The translations under genes were made by a program, and so were the position numbers. Below the pieces are notes generated by a model. It had not been told where the DNA came from. It did no database searches and saw nothing but the letters and a program-made list of their open reading frames with translations. 64,000 nt of DNA, taken from positions 36,532,758 through 36,596,757 of the forward strand of contig NC_133284.1 of the NCBI RefSeq assembly GCF_005239225.2, written 5' to 3'. This DNA is from Populus alba. Its lineage: Eukaryota; Streptophyta; Magnoliopsida; Malpighiales; Salicaceae. Positions 23,800 to 33,232 of this stretch are shown here, piece after piece; the stretch's first letter is position 1; every line of letters begins with the position of its first letter.

Positions 23800-24175
23800 T
23801 AGTTTTTGTTTTGTGTTTCTAGAATTTTAAAAAAATGTTTTCAACATTAAAGAATATTTATAAATAAAAAATTATTTTAAAAAGCATTATCTACTATAAT
23901 TTTATACAAAATGATCCGTATTATTCTTATATTATAATAATTAATTAATCAAATTCTTTCATAAATCAATTTAAATGATGTTTACGTGCTTAATTGTATA
24001 TATAAATAGTATTTTTTTTATTTTTTTAAATTTATTTTTGATATCAACATATTAAAATGATCTAAATTTATATAAAAAAAAAATTATCTATAATTTTTTT
24101 TTAAAAAAAATTTAAAATACAAAAATAACTTTTTACTATTTCACGATCCGAGTTTATTTTATATTTTTTCATGCC
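23800..24175. mobile_element. AT-rich MITE, copies 8a and 8b
   Basis: Two partial units appear side by side. One is around 23805-23930. The other is 23990-24175, with GATATCAACATATTAAAATG in its core and AAAATTTAAAATACAAAAAT at its right edge. Confidence 0.45.
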
Positions 24176-24254
24176 GTGTTAAAAATGTATTTTTAATAAC
24201 CTTGTCTTCAAGTGAAGATTTAGACTATATCTTGCTGCAAAACTGAACGTTAGT

Positions 24255-24451
24255 TATTAATCTTGAGGGGTGTAGTTTAATTGATCAGATTCTAGATTTG
24301 ATTTTTAGATATCATCAGTTCAAGTCTTACAAATCTTAGAGCCAATAAAAGCTTATATAATTATTAACTTCAGCGTTCGTTGGATTAGTCGACGTGCATG
24401 CAAACTTGCCTGGATACCTCCGTGAACCCAAAAAACAAAAAAAAACAAAGA
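24255..24451 (+). mobile_element. tRNA-derived SINE
   Basis: An A-box-like TAGTTTAATTG (24273-24283) and a B-box-like GTTCAAGTC (24318-24326) lie 35 bp apart. The body ends in an A-rich tail (24429-24451). Flanks AACGTTAGT (24246-24254) and AACGTCAGT (24452-24460) match at 8 of 9 sites, a plausible target duplication. The 3' region (GACGTGCATGCAAACTTGCC) resembles SINEs known in Salicaceae and other eudicots, from memory only. Confidence 0.65.
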
Positions 24452-24568
24452 AACGTCAGTCGTTTGAAAAGTCGTTTGAATGTACAAAGAAACTGGTTTC
24501 ATCAGTTGCAGTTTACGTGCTTGAATGTACAATCGTTTGAACTATCAGATGCATTCCATTTAGTATTT

Positions 24569-25081
24569 TCATCTTCCAGTGCAGATTCCTATTGATCCTT
24601 TTGCATTTGGCATGAATGCCCTCCAAAAGTACTGTTGAACACGTAGCCAACCACACTCTTGGTCTGTGTATCCCAAAATAAAGTTTGTTTTTTTCAAAAA
24701 AAGATGCTGGGAGAGGGAATTTGTTCTGCAGAAACAACACTTTCCCTCGATCTGCAGGTGATCGCGATATTGGTCCGAATATCTTTTCTCACATTCTACC
24801 AACGGTTGCAATCCCTTCTCTAGCAAGAATTCACGAAAAAGCGAGGGATCGTTCATAAAATCATCGATGGGGTCGAAAGAATTTTCCAGTGACAGAGACC
24901 AAACAGAAACACAGACGATATGAAAGTGCATCAATGGGAGAAATGGGATTCGTTGTTTATTTCTAACTTGCCGGCATGGTCTACTTTTCTTCACATATAG
25001 TTCTGATCTAATCCTGGATTCAGAAATCTTGGATAAAAAGCACTTCCACTTTTGGGCCCACAGATATATTCTCCCTTTCAC
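24569..25081 (-). CDS. unrecognised 170-codon open frame
   Basis: The longest minus-strand frame outside transposons, starting at ATG 25081. Its middle part (NSFDPIDDFMNDPSLFREFL through HLQIEGKCCF) is acidic and protein-like. The N-terminal 50 residues are basic with no signal peptide. No conserved domain, promoter or splice pattern is recognisable. It could be an exon, a gene relic or a chance frame. Composition here is less AT-rich than the surroundings. Confidence 0.25.
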   Translation of the reverse strand: MKGRIYLWAQKWKCFLSKISESRIRSELYVKKSRPCRQVRNKQRIPFLPLMHFHIVCVSVWSLSLENSFDPIDDFMNDPSLFREFLLEKGLQPLVECEKRYSDQYRDHLQIEGKCCFCRTNSLSQHLFLKKTNFILGYTDQECGWLRVQQYFWRAFMPNAKGSIGICTGR

Positions 25082-25099
25082 AGATCAACGACGAAGATC

Positions 25100-25824
25100 A
25101 TGAAGGAAGTAGGCGACCTTGCACGTAGATAATCATCATCTGAAAGTTCATCGATCACTTGGTGTTTAATCAATCATTAAATGAATATTAATTAATTATA
25201 CAGGTCGAAAAGTATCAACATTAATCAAGCATGTAGTGCTGTACAGTATGGTAATCAAATGAGTGGTTATAAAATCCAGTTTTGCTTCATGGATCATCTT
25301 GTTAACTTGGAGCCCTACCTAGCCCGGACAAGGCCCTTTTTTTTTAATTAAAATAATGTAGTTTTGTGTTTTTTTAAAAAAAGATAATGTAAAACATAAG
25401 TCAGCTTGATTTATTAATTGATTCGCTCAACCCTCAACTTAAAAAAACCCCTTGCTTTCATATTAATGAAAAAAGGTTGATCAAGGTTGATAAAGATTTT
25501 TTTTAGGTTTAATTTTGTGTTTTTAAAATGATTTTAAGATGTTTTGAGTTGAGAAATTAATTGATTGAGGTTATAAAAATATTTATTAGGTCAAAATAGA
25601 TTAAAAAAATAATTTATTTTAATCCAAAAAAATCCTAGCTTGATTTTTAGTCATCTCTTTGATGGCCAGAATCTGGAATAGGGAACAATGCAATGTTTTT
25701 TTTTTTTTTTTTTAAAAAAAATGGAGGAAAAAAATTTGAAAGATAAACATGCGAGCCTGACCTTGTAAACCCTGGCACATTAACCTATCTTTTTATTAGG
25801 CCAGGTGGCCAAACCATCCTTCTG
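25100..25824. other. left flank of the LTR retrotransposon
   Basis: Repetitive A/T-rich DNA without genes. The stretch 25390-25660 has the look of an old dispersed repeat. Confidence 0.45.
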
Positions 25825-25829
25825 ACTCC

Positions 25830-26506
25830 TGTTGTAACCCATTTTTGGGTCCCCCTGAAAAAAAAATAAAAAATAAATAGCCAAAAGAGGCAGAAGCGCC
25901 CGAAAAAGTCAGAAAATTGGTCAAGGAATTTAAAAATACAAGGATTAAATTTTTGACAGTATATTCTTGAAGGATGAAAGCCCTATTGAGAAGGAAAATT
26001 TGAATTTTAGGGAGAAAAGCCCAAATTTGGATTTTTATGGGCTTAATTGGATTTTTATGGACTTAATTGGATTTTTATTTGAATTTATAGAAGATTTGAT
26101 TCCAAGAAAAATTGATTTTTAAGTCAATTTGGGCTTTAATTTGGAGAAATTTAAGTTCTGGGACCAAAATATATTTTTTAGGAATTTATTGGGTCAAATC
26201 AGGGGCTTAATTGCATAAATATTGAAGTTTAAGGGCCAATTAGGGATTTAAATAAAATCCGAAACCAGGGACCAAATTGGAAGAGGCGCGTAAATGGAGG
26301 GGCTGCAATTATTCGGTTCAGGGGCCTAATTGAAGAAATTGGAAGTTTATTGATCAATTAGGGGCTCAATTGCATAAATCAGAGGCCAAGGACCAAAGTG
26401 AAAAAGGCGGCCAACAAGAGGGGCGGGGACCGAATTTGGGGGACTGATTTTGAAGTTTTAACCATTTAAATGAAACGGCGCGTTTTACCCAAAACGACGC
26501 CGTTTC

Positions 26507-26537
<31 letters not shown>

Positions 26538-28264
26538 AGGAAGATCAGAACGGTGTCGTTTTGAACGACACTGTTCATCTTCCTCCTTCCCCCCGTTTAA
26601 CAGAACAGAAGAAGAGAAAAATTCGAAAATCTTCCCGCACCTCTCTCTCTCCTCGCCCCCACCACCTTTAGATATTGGCCGACCAGCCGTTACACCCCAT
26701 GGTCCCCCACGGTTCTGCCCCTATAAATAGAGAAGAAAACCAAAAAAAAAAAAAAAAGAGGAGACCCCGAGAGGAATAGAGAGAGAGAGACCCGAGAAGG
26801 GAGGAGAGAGAGAGTGAACCGAACCGAACGCTAGGAACCGCCACAGCACCGCACGGAGCCGCCGCCCACGAGCCACGCCACCGCTGCACCGCCAGCGACC
26901 GCCTCCTCCACGCCAGGTAACTTTTCTTCTTCTCCTTCGTTTGCAGGCGTTGCCTCCTGCATGCAGAGTTATGCATGCAGGAGGCGGGGGGGAAGAAAAT
27001 TAATTTCTCCCCCCGTTGGGCCAAAGGTGCTGGGCCAGCCCGATGCTGGCCCAGCCTTGCAAGTCTGGGCCAGTCCTGGCCCAGACGATAGAAGTTTTGG
27101 CCGACATCGGCCCAATTTAATTTTGGGCCGACATCGGCCCAATTTAATTTTGGGCCGAGGTCGGCCTTTTTTTTATTTTTTTTGGGCTGAGCCTGGCCCG
27201 TTTATTTGGGCCGGCCCAGCCCGAATTTTTATTTTATATTATATATTATATATTATATATTATATATTATATTATATGTGTGTAAATATATATAAAATAT
27301 AATAATAAAAAAATAAAATATTTTGAAAAATCTTAAAAAAAAATATTGTTGATTTTTCTCCATATTTTTATCAAAGTTGTTTAATTTTGGTTTGTATTTT
27401 TATACCGTAAAAATACAAAACCAGTGTTAAAAAAATACCCGTTTTTCGTCAAAATATCAAAGATTTTCAGAATAAAAAATGTTTTTGCTTTCAAAAAATT
27501 TCTAAAAATTTCCTAAAAATATTGTTGATTTTTCTGTATATTTTTATCAAAGCGGATTAATATTGGGTTGTATTTTTATACTGTAAGGATACAAGCTCAG
27601 TATTAAAATACCCGATTTTCGTCAAAGCATAAAAAAAATAATATTTTTCCAAAAATTGTTTTTTGTTTTAAAACACGGCCTAGTCTCTCCAATATATATA
27701 TATAAATATTATAAGATTATTTTCACACAACAAAGAAAATTTTCAAAACAATATATATATATTAGCATGCATTTTGGCTTTAATAACCAGTTTATTCAAG
27801 CCATGAGAACTAGGCCAATATTTCAAAAAATTCTAAAAAATCTTTTTGTTTTTATTTTAGTATTTGGGATTACGAATTTATACGTAAAACGTATTCCTAA
27901 GTATTATTAATAAAATTTTGGTATGGACTTTAGAACGTTTAGGATTTTTACCCGATAAGATAAAAGACCTTCTTACTGAGGAGGATTTTTTCTTGAACTA
28001 TAGACAGATCAACAACTAGGAAAACACAACAACACTTTAGTTTTTTTATCAGACAATAAAACAATGCAGCTTACCTTAGGTAGGGCATATTTGGGGTGCT
28101 AATACCTTCCCTTTACGCAACCAGTCTCCGTACCCAATCTCTGAGACCAGTTAGGTTCCTAGTGACCAAAATACTAGGTGGCGACTCCAAAGAACCAAAA
28201 ATAAAAAAATTCGCCAGTCGAGCCCGCAATTGATGAATGGGAATATTTTTTTTGGGGTGCGACA
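25830..28264 (+). repeat. left LTR (2435 bp)
   Basis: Contains a TATA box at 26722-26729 (TATAAATA) preceded by GC-rich DNA, and a GA-rich then C-rich leader. An intron-like pair GCCAG|GTAACT (about 26916) and TTTGCAG (about 26946) follows. A block of GGCCCAGC and GGGCCGACATCGGCCC palindromes lies at 27000-27230, then an (ATATT)n tract at 27236-27275. Small open frames inside are not conserved coding sequence. Confidence 0.92.
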
Positions 28265-28267
28265 GAA

Positions 28268-28285
28268 TGGCGACTCCACTGGGGA
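28268..28285 (+). other. primer-binding site, tRNA-Arg type
   Basis: TGGCGACTCCACTGGGGA starts 3 bp after the LTR. It is the complement of the 3' end of a plant tRNA-Arg (CCCCAGCGGAGTCGCCA) with one mismatch. Use of tRNA-Arg is known for Ogre/Tat-type elements. Confidence 0.8.
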
Positions 28286-28839
28286 CCTTGTAGACTAAGC
28301 TTTGTTTTTGTCTGATTTATTTGTGTTTTTGTGTGTTTGTTGTTAATATGCCTTTCCGTTTATTTGCATATTTGTTTTTTATTTTACACGTATTATTTAT
28401 ACATTGTATACAATTGTCTCATGCATCACTTGCCTTAATTTTGAAAAGCACACACAAGCCTTAAGTTAAGTGGGGAATTAGCGATTTACCCTAAGACTAT
28501 TGGTCAGGGTTTAAATGCGTGAAACACCCAACTCATATCTGAGTGCCTGTTTGGTAACGGTGGGCATACGTGTCTTAACTGTTCCTTGCAACGCCCCCAT
28601 ACTTCTTTACGAAGAACGTCACTGGGCAGATATGAGACCCTTCAAGACCAGATAGAAAAACTACCCACTCTAACTTAATAAATAGAGCTTGTCCTTAGGT
28701 TATGTATCTTTTTGCAATATTATACTCATCGCGCATCACTTATGCATCACATTTTCATCACGCATTTTATCATATGCATTCCAGATCGTGAAACATAGGT
28801 CCCACATCCAGAGTCCACCAAACCCGGTCCAGATCAAGA

Positions 28840-30270
28840 ATGGAAAACGAAGAAAGAGCTCAATTAGAGTCGCACTACCAGACCGAGTTGGAATCTGTGA
28901 AAAATGAAGTTTCTCGACTGACCAATCTGCTTGAGCAACTTTTAAGAGTCAAGAACGGGGAGGGAACGTCTACCCAACCACCTATAGGAGCACCATCAGT
29001 TCATGTTCCGGGGGCATCTCAGAACTTGGGGGCAGATCCAGTGACGGGGCAGCACTTTGCGCCTACCATTCCCATTCAGCCCCCTCAAGCTCACATCACT
29101 GTGGATGGGCCTTCCAATAATAGGTCCGCCAGATTTATGAACGATGACAAGATATCAGCCTTGGAAGAAAGGTTAAGAGCAGTCGAGGGAAATGACTGGT
29201 TTGACCCCATGCGAGCATCTGAAATATGCTTGGTACCAAACATCACGGTACCAAAAAAATTTAGGATACCGGAGTTTATAAAGTACACTGGGTTGGAATG
29301 CCCAAACACTCACCTTCGATCTTATTGCAATAAGATGGCTGAGGTGATTCATGACGATCAGTTACTGATCTACTTTTTCCAAGACAGTCTATCGGGGTCA
29401 GCGCTAAGTTGGTACATGAGGTTGGATAATGCCAAGATCAAGAAATGGAAGGATTTAGTTGAGGCTTTCCTTAAGCAATACAAGTTCAATTTGGAAATTG
29501 CTCCAGATCGAACGAGCCTTATGTCAATGGAAAAGAGAAGCCAAGAATCAGTAAGGGCTTATGCGCAAAGATGGAGGGACGAGGCCATGCATGTGCAACC
29601 CCCTTTGATAGAAACGGAGATGGTGACTTTGTTCGCCAATACATTCAAAGCACCCTACTATGAGCATTTAATGGGTAGCTCATCTCAACATTTCTATGAT
29701 GCTGTACGCATAGCGGAAAGAATAGAGCAGGGGATTAAAGCTGGACGCATAATTGAGCCATCGGAGACAAAGGGTTTTTTTGGAAGAAAATTGAAAGGTC
29801 CCGTTAACAACTTCGAAGGTGGGTCCAATGACAAGATAACGGATTCATATAACCCACAAATACCTACCTCTCATGTGGCCCACATAAACTTTAACAAACC
29901 TTTTTCCCCTAATCGAGCAAATGGCCAGTCAAACACCCAAAACAACCACCAACGACCAAACACAAGATACATTTCAGAACAACTACCGCCATTACCCATG
30001 CCTCTGAAGGATATATATGCCAAACTACTAAGCATTGGACAAATAGCTCCTATCCCTACATTACCACTACAACCACCATTCCCCATCTGGTATAAGCCCG
30101 AGTTGACTTGCGAGTACCATGCTGGTATTCCCGGGCATTGTCTTGAAACGTGCTATGGTTTCAAGAACAAGTTGTTGAAGCTCATCAAGATAGGATGGGT
30201 GTCATTTGAAGATGCACCCAATATCAGTTTAAATCCATTGCCTGGTCATGACAAAAGTGATAGGGGATAA
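28840..30270 (+). CDS. gag: Gag polyprotein of the LTR retrotransposon
   Basis: An uninterrupted 476-residue frame. Residues 1-45 form a Glu/Leu-rich coiled-coil-like start (MENEERAQLESHYQTELESV). Residues 55-110 are a Pro/Gly-rich linker. A retrotransposon Gag core follows at about 135-300, with PEFIKYTGLECPNTHLRSYC, the FFQDSLSGSALSWY motif and SVRAYAQRWRDEA. A Pro/Asn-rich stretch leads to a zinc-knuckle-like C-x2-H-x5-H-x4-C from residue 424 (CEYHAGIPGHCLETC). Gag forms the particle and packages the RNA. The frame is GC-richer than its surroundings and intact, unlike other transposon genes here. It ends at TAA without a fused protease. About 200 bp beyond the stop, the DNA remains weakly coding-like. 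Confidence 0.92.
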   Translation: MENEERAQLESHYQTELESVKNEVSRLTNLLEQLLRVKNGEGTSTQPPIGAPSVHVPGASQNLGADPVTGQHFAPTIPIQPPQAHITVDGPSNNRSARFMNDDKISALEERLRAVEGNDWFDPMRASEICLVPNITVPKKFRIPEFIKYTGLECPNTHLRSYCNKMAEVIHDDQLLIYFFQDSLSGSALSWYMRLDNAKIKKWKDLVEAFLKQYKFNLEIAPDRTSLMSMEKRSQESVRAYAQRWRDEAMHVQPPLIETEMVTLFANTFKAPYYEHLMGSSSQHFYDAVRIAERIEQGIKAGRIIEPSETKGFFGRKLKGPVNNFEGGSNDKITDSYNPQIPTSHVAHINFNKPFSPNRANGQSNTQNNHQRPNTRYISEQLPPLPMPLKDIYAKLLSIGQIAPIPTLPLQPPFPIWYKPELTCEYHAGIPGHCLETCYGFKNKLLKLIKIGWVSFEDAPNISLNPLPGHDKSDRG

Positions 30271-31384
30271 AGGTTGGAAAACCTTGGTCAAGAGTCGTCA
30301 ATAATGAAGAAGGCGAGATCGAAGGAGAAGACAAGGAAATGCAAGTGGGGAAGGAAGATGAAGCATTGCCTCGGTTGACTTTCCACACACTAGAAGAAGT
30401 TTCAGAACGGGTTGACCCAAGAACTTCTCGTAGTTTTCAAAATGTAAAACAACTTTATTTGCCTTAGCATGTTTTTGTCATTTGCTTTTGTCTTTGCTTT
30501 TATTTTCTCTAGTGAGCATTCAGAGCTCATATTGTCAGCCAGATTTTTATGTTTGTCTTTGAGCTTACTTTTTCTTTAAATAAATGATGAGTTTATGCAT
30601 TTTTTTTAACAAATTTGAGTGGTTACAAATAAAGTATCAATAAAATGGTTTAATATGAAATTTAAGAAAAGCTACCCTTGAAATACAACCTCACCTCTGG
30701 ATAACATAATGAATTGATACATCACCTGTAAATTTTCTTTCAAGATAAAAATAGAGTTTATCAATCCTAAACAATGTGCATTTTTGAAAAAATACATCAT
30801 TTGTCCTTTCACTCTCTAAAGAGTTTTTTGGTTGGTGGTTTTGTTTTGAGTCGGAATGGATTTCTTCTTTATATAAAAGCCCAGACTAATATCGCACCCC
30901 TACACTTGGGGCAAGACGAGATGTTTTATGAAAATTTTTACGAAAGCCTATAGATTTGAAAACCAAGCTAAAGCATTTGACAAAAGCATGACAAAGAGGC
31001 AAATACAAGTCATACATTTTGAGAAAAGGACTACTTGAAGAAAGTCAAAGACTTCTTCTCCAAGAATATAATAGGGGCACGAGAGATAAATCTAGCATAG
31101 GACTTCGAAAGCAAGTTCATGTTAAGAGGGAGTCTCATGAACTAGAAGAAGAGGTTGGGACCTATGTTTCAAAACCAGGTATAAATGCATGCATTGCATC
31201 TAATCATAAATCATTGCATATATGTTTTTTTTGGATCGTTACAGGAGGAGATCTTAACGCATTCCAACAAGATTATGGACGAAGAAAAGAATCATTGAGT
31301 TGATTCTAGAACAACAAGAAGAGAAGATAATGGTTTTCAAACCCTGCCAGCAGGAAGAACGACATCGATAGCATTCGGTAAAAA
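30271..31384 (+). other. post-gag untranslated region of the retrotransposon
   Basis: No pol domain is seen. Charged codon-like remnants (30280-30466) look like the end of a longer ancestral gag-pol region. The rest is T-rich with CTACACTTGGGGCAAGACGA (30900-30919). Frames at 31019-31303 and 31254-31442 carry no recognised motif. Confidence 0.6.
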
Positions 31385-31805
31385 GGAATCGCGAGATGTG
31401 ATTCCAAGTTGTTGAGATCGCCGGAAGGGTCTCGTATTTCAATGGAGGTCGCCAGAAAGGACCTCATATTTCAGTTTTGAATAAAAGGAATCACCAGATG
31501 GGATCCCAAGTTATTCGAGATCGCCAGAAGGGGTCTCGTTTTCGATATTCATCAATGGAGGTCGCCAGAAGGTACCTCAAATTTCAGCTTTTGTATAAAA
31601 GGAATCGCCAGATGGGATTCCAAGTTGTTTGGCTAAAGGAGATCGCCAGAAGGGATCTCATATTTCGATGAAGGTCGCCAGAAGGGACCTAATATTTCAG
31701 CTTTGAATAAAAGGAATCGCCAGATGGGATTCCAAGTTATTTGAGATCGCCAGAAGGGATCTCGTACCTCGACATTCATCAAGGAAGGTCGCCAGAAGGG
31801 ACCTC
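31385..31805 (+). repeat. hairpin array 1: four units of three stem-loops
   Basis: Units start at 31385, 31487, 31601 and 31713 (periods 102-114 bp). Each has three 21-nt stem-loops in the same order. Stems are GGAATC/GATTCC, then GAGATC/GATCTC, then GAGGTC/GACCTC, with mostly constant 9-nt loops GCCAGAWGG. Inside the loop CC and GG can pair, leaving AGAA or AGAT. Some copies have one mismatch or a G-U pair. The array is transcribed-strand sequence between gag and the right LTR. Confidence 0.9.
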
Positions 31806-31855
31806 ATATTGAAACCATTTCTTAGAAAAGCATGGAGTTTACTAAGAATTATTCC

Positions 31856-32905
31856 CCCTGGGTAGGTCACCCATACAATGAGATCATCATTTTTCCTGGG
31901 TAGGTCACCCATACAATGAGACCATCATTTTTCCTGGGTAGGTCACCCATACAATGAGACCATCATTTTTTTTCCTGGGTAGGTCACCCATACAATGAGA
32001 CCATCATTTTTTCTGGGGTAGGTCACCCATACAATGAGACCATCATTTTTCCTGGGTAGGTCACCCATACAATGAGACCATCATTTTTCTCGGGTAGGTC
32101 ACCCATACAATGAGACCATCATTTTTCTTGGGTCGGTCACCCATACAATGAGACCAGCATTTTCTTGGGTTCGTCACCCATACAATGAGACCAATATTTT
32201 TCTTGGGTTCGTCACCCATACAATGAGACTATCATTTTTCTCGGGTTCGTCACCCATACAATAAGACCACTCTTCCTTTTTCCTTGGGCAGGTCACCCAT
32301 CACAATGAGACCATATTTCTCTGGGTAGGTCACCCATTACAATGAGACCGCACTTCACATTTTTCCTTGGGTAGGTCACCCATCACAATGAGACCATACT
32401 TTTCTGGGTAGGTCACCCATAAGAATGAGACCATTCTCCATTTTTTGTTTATCTGGGTAGGTCACCCATAAGAATGAGGCCATTCCTTCCCCTGGGTAGG
32501 TCACCCAAAGAATGAGACCACTCTTCCTTTTTCTGGGTAGGTCACCCATCACAATGAGACCATATTTTCTGGGTAGGTCACCCATAAAAATGAGACCATT
32601 CTCCATTTTTTTGTTTATCTGGGTAGGTCACCCATAAGAATGAGGCCATTCCTTCCCCTGGGTAGGTCACCCAAAGAATGAGACCACTCTTCCCTTTTTC
32701 TGGGTAGGTCACCCATCACAATGAGACCATATTTTCTGGGTAGGTCACCCATAAGAATGAGACCATTCTCCATTTTTTCTTTATCTGGGTAGGTCACCCA
32801 TAATAATAAGGCCATTCTTTCCCCCGGGTAGGTCACCCGTAATAATGAGACCACTCTTTCTCTTTTCCACTCGGGCAGGTCACCCATCATAATGAGACCA
32901 CATAC
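31856..32905 (+). repeat. hairpin array 2: 26 copies of a 36-50 bp unit
   Basis: Each unit has a short stem-loop TGGGT-AGGTC-ACCCA followed by AT-rich DNA and AATGAGACCAT. I count 26 occurrences of GTCACCC in register. The right half shows a four-unit higher-order period (unit tails AAAG, CATCAC, CATAAG, CATAAG repeated). A variant near 32826 has CGGGT/ACCCG, preserving the pair. Others (TGGGTTCGTCACCCA at 32166-32255) change only the loop. Confidence 0.9.
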
Positions 32906-32941
32906 ACTTTTTTTTTTTTTTTTGTATTGGTTATGAGTAAA

Positions 32942-33056
32942 GGAATCGCCGGATGGGATTCCAGGTTAAAAAAAGATCACTAGATAGGATCTTGGATGGA
33001 TTTCCATGTTGATCAAACTAAAGTAAGAATTCAGAGGATCGCTGGATAAGGATCTC
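32942..33056 (+). repeat. degenerate fifth unit of hairpin array 1
   Basis: GGAATC/GATTCC (32942-32962, loop GCCGGATGG) is followed by AAGATC/GATCTT (32973-32993, loop ACTAGATAG). Then comes GAGGATC/GATCTC (33034-33056, loop GCTGGATAAG). The order matches array 1, now split off by array 2. Confidence 0.8.
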
Positions 33057-33218
33057 GAGATGACTAAGTTTTGATCATAGTTTTGGGGCCAAGGAGGATG
33101 GTTATAAAGGACAAAGTTTCAGATCAATCAAGCTTTGACCAGATCAGTTTCGGGAGTTCCGTTTTGGGTTTATCTTTATAACACTTACTGCGCAAAACCC
33201 ATGCTCCGTAAGTATTAT

Positions 33219-33232
33219 AAAGAGGGGGCATC
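33219..33232 (+). other. polypurine tract
   Basis: AAAGAGGGGGCATC directly precedes the right LTR. This is the expected plus-strand priming site. Confidence 0.8.

Noticed and set aside
26961..27302. Open frames inside the LTRs (also 26668-27024, 34117-34503, 34356-34682)
   Set aside because: GC-rich LTR leader and palindromes translated by chance; both LTRs give the same frames and no domain is present.
32376..32890. Minus-strand frames made of repeated MGDLPRK units
   Set aside because: Translation of the 26-copy hairpin array, on the antisense strand of the retrotransposon.
31856..32905. CRISPR-like array
   Set aside because: Spacers are themselves repeated and short, and the setting is a plant LTR retrotransposon.
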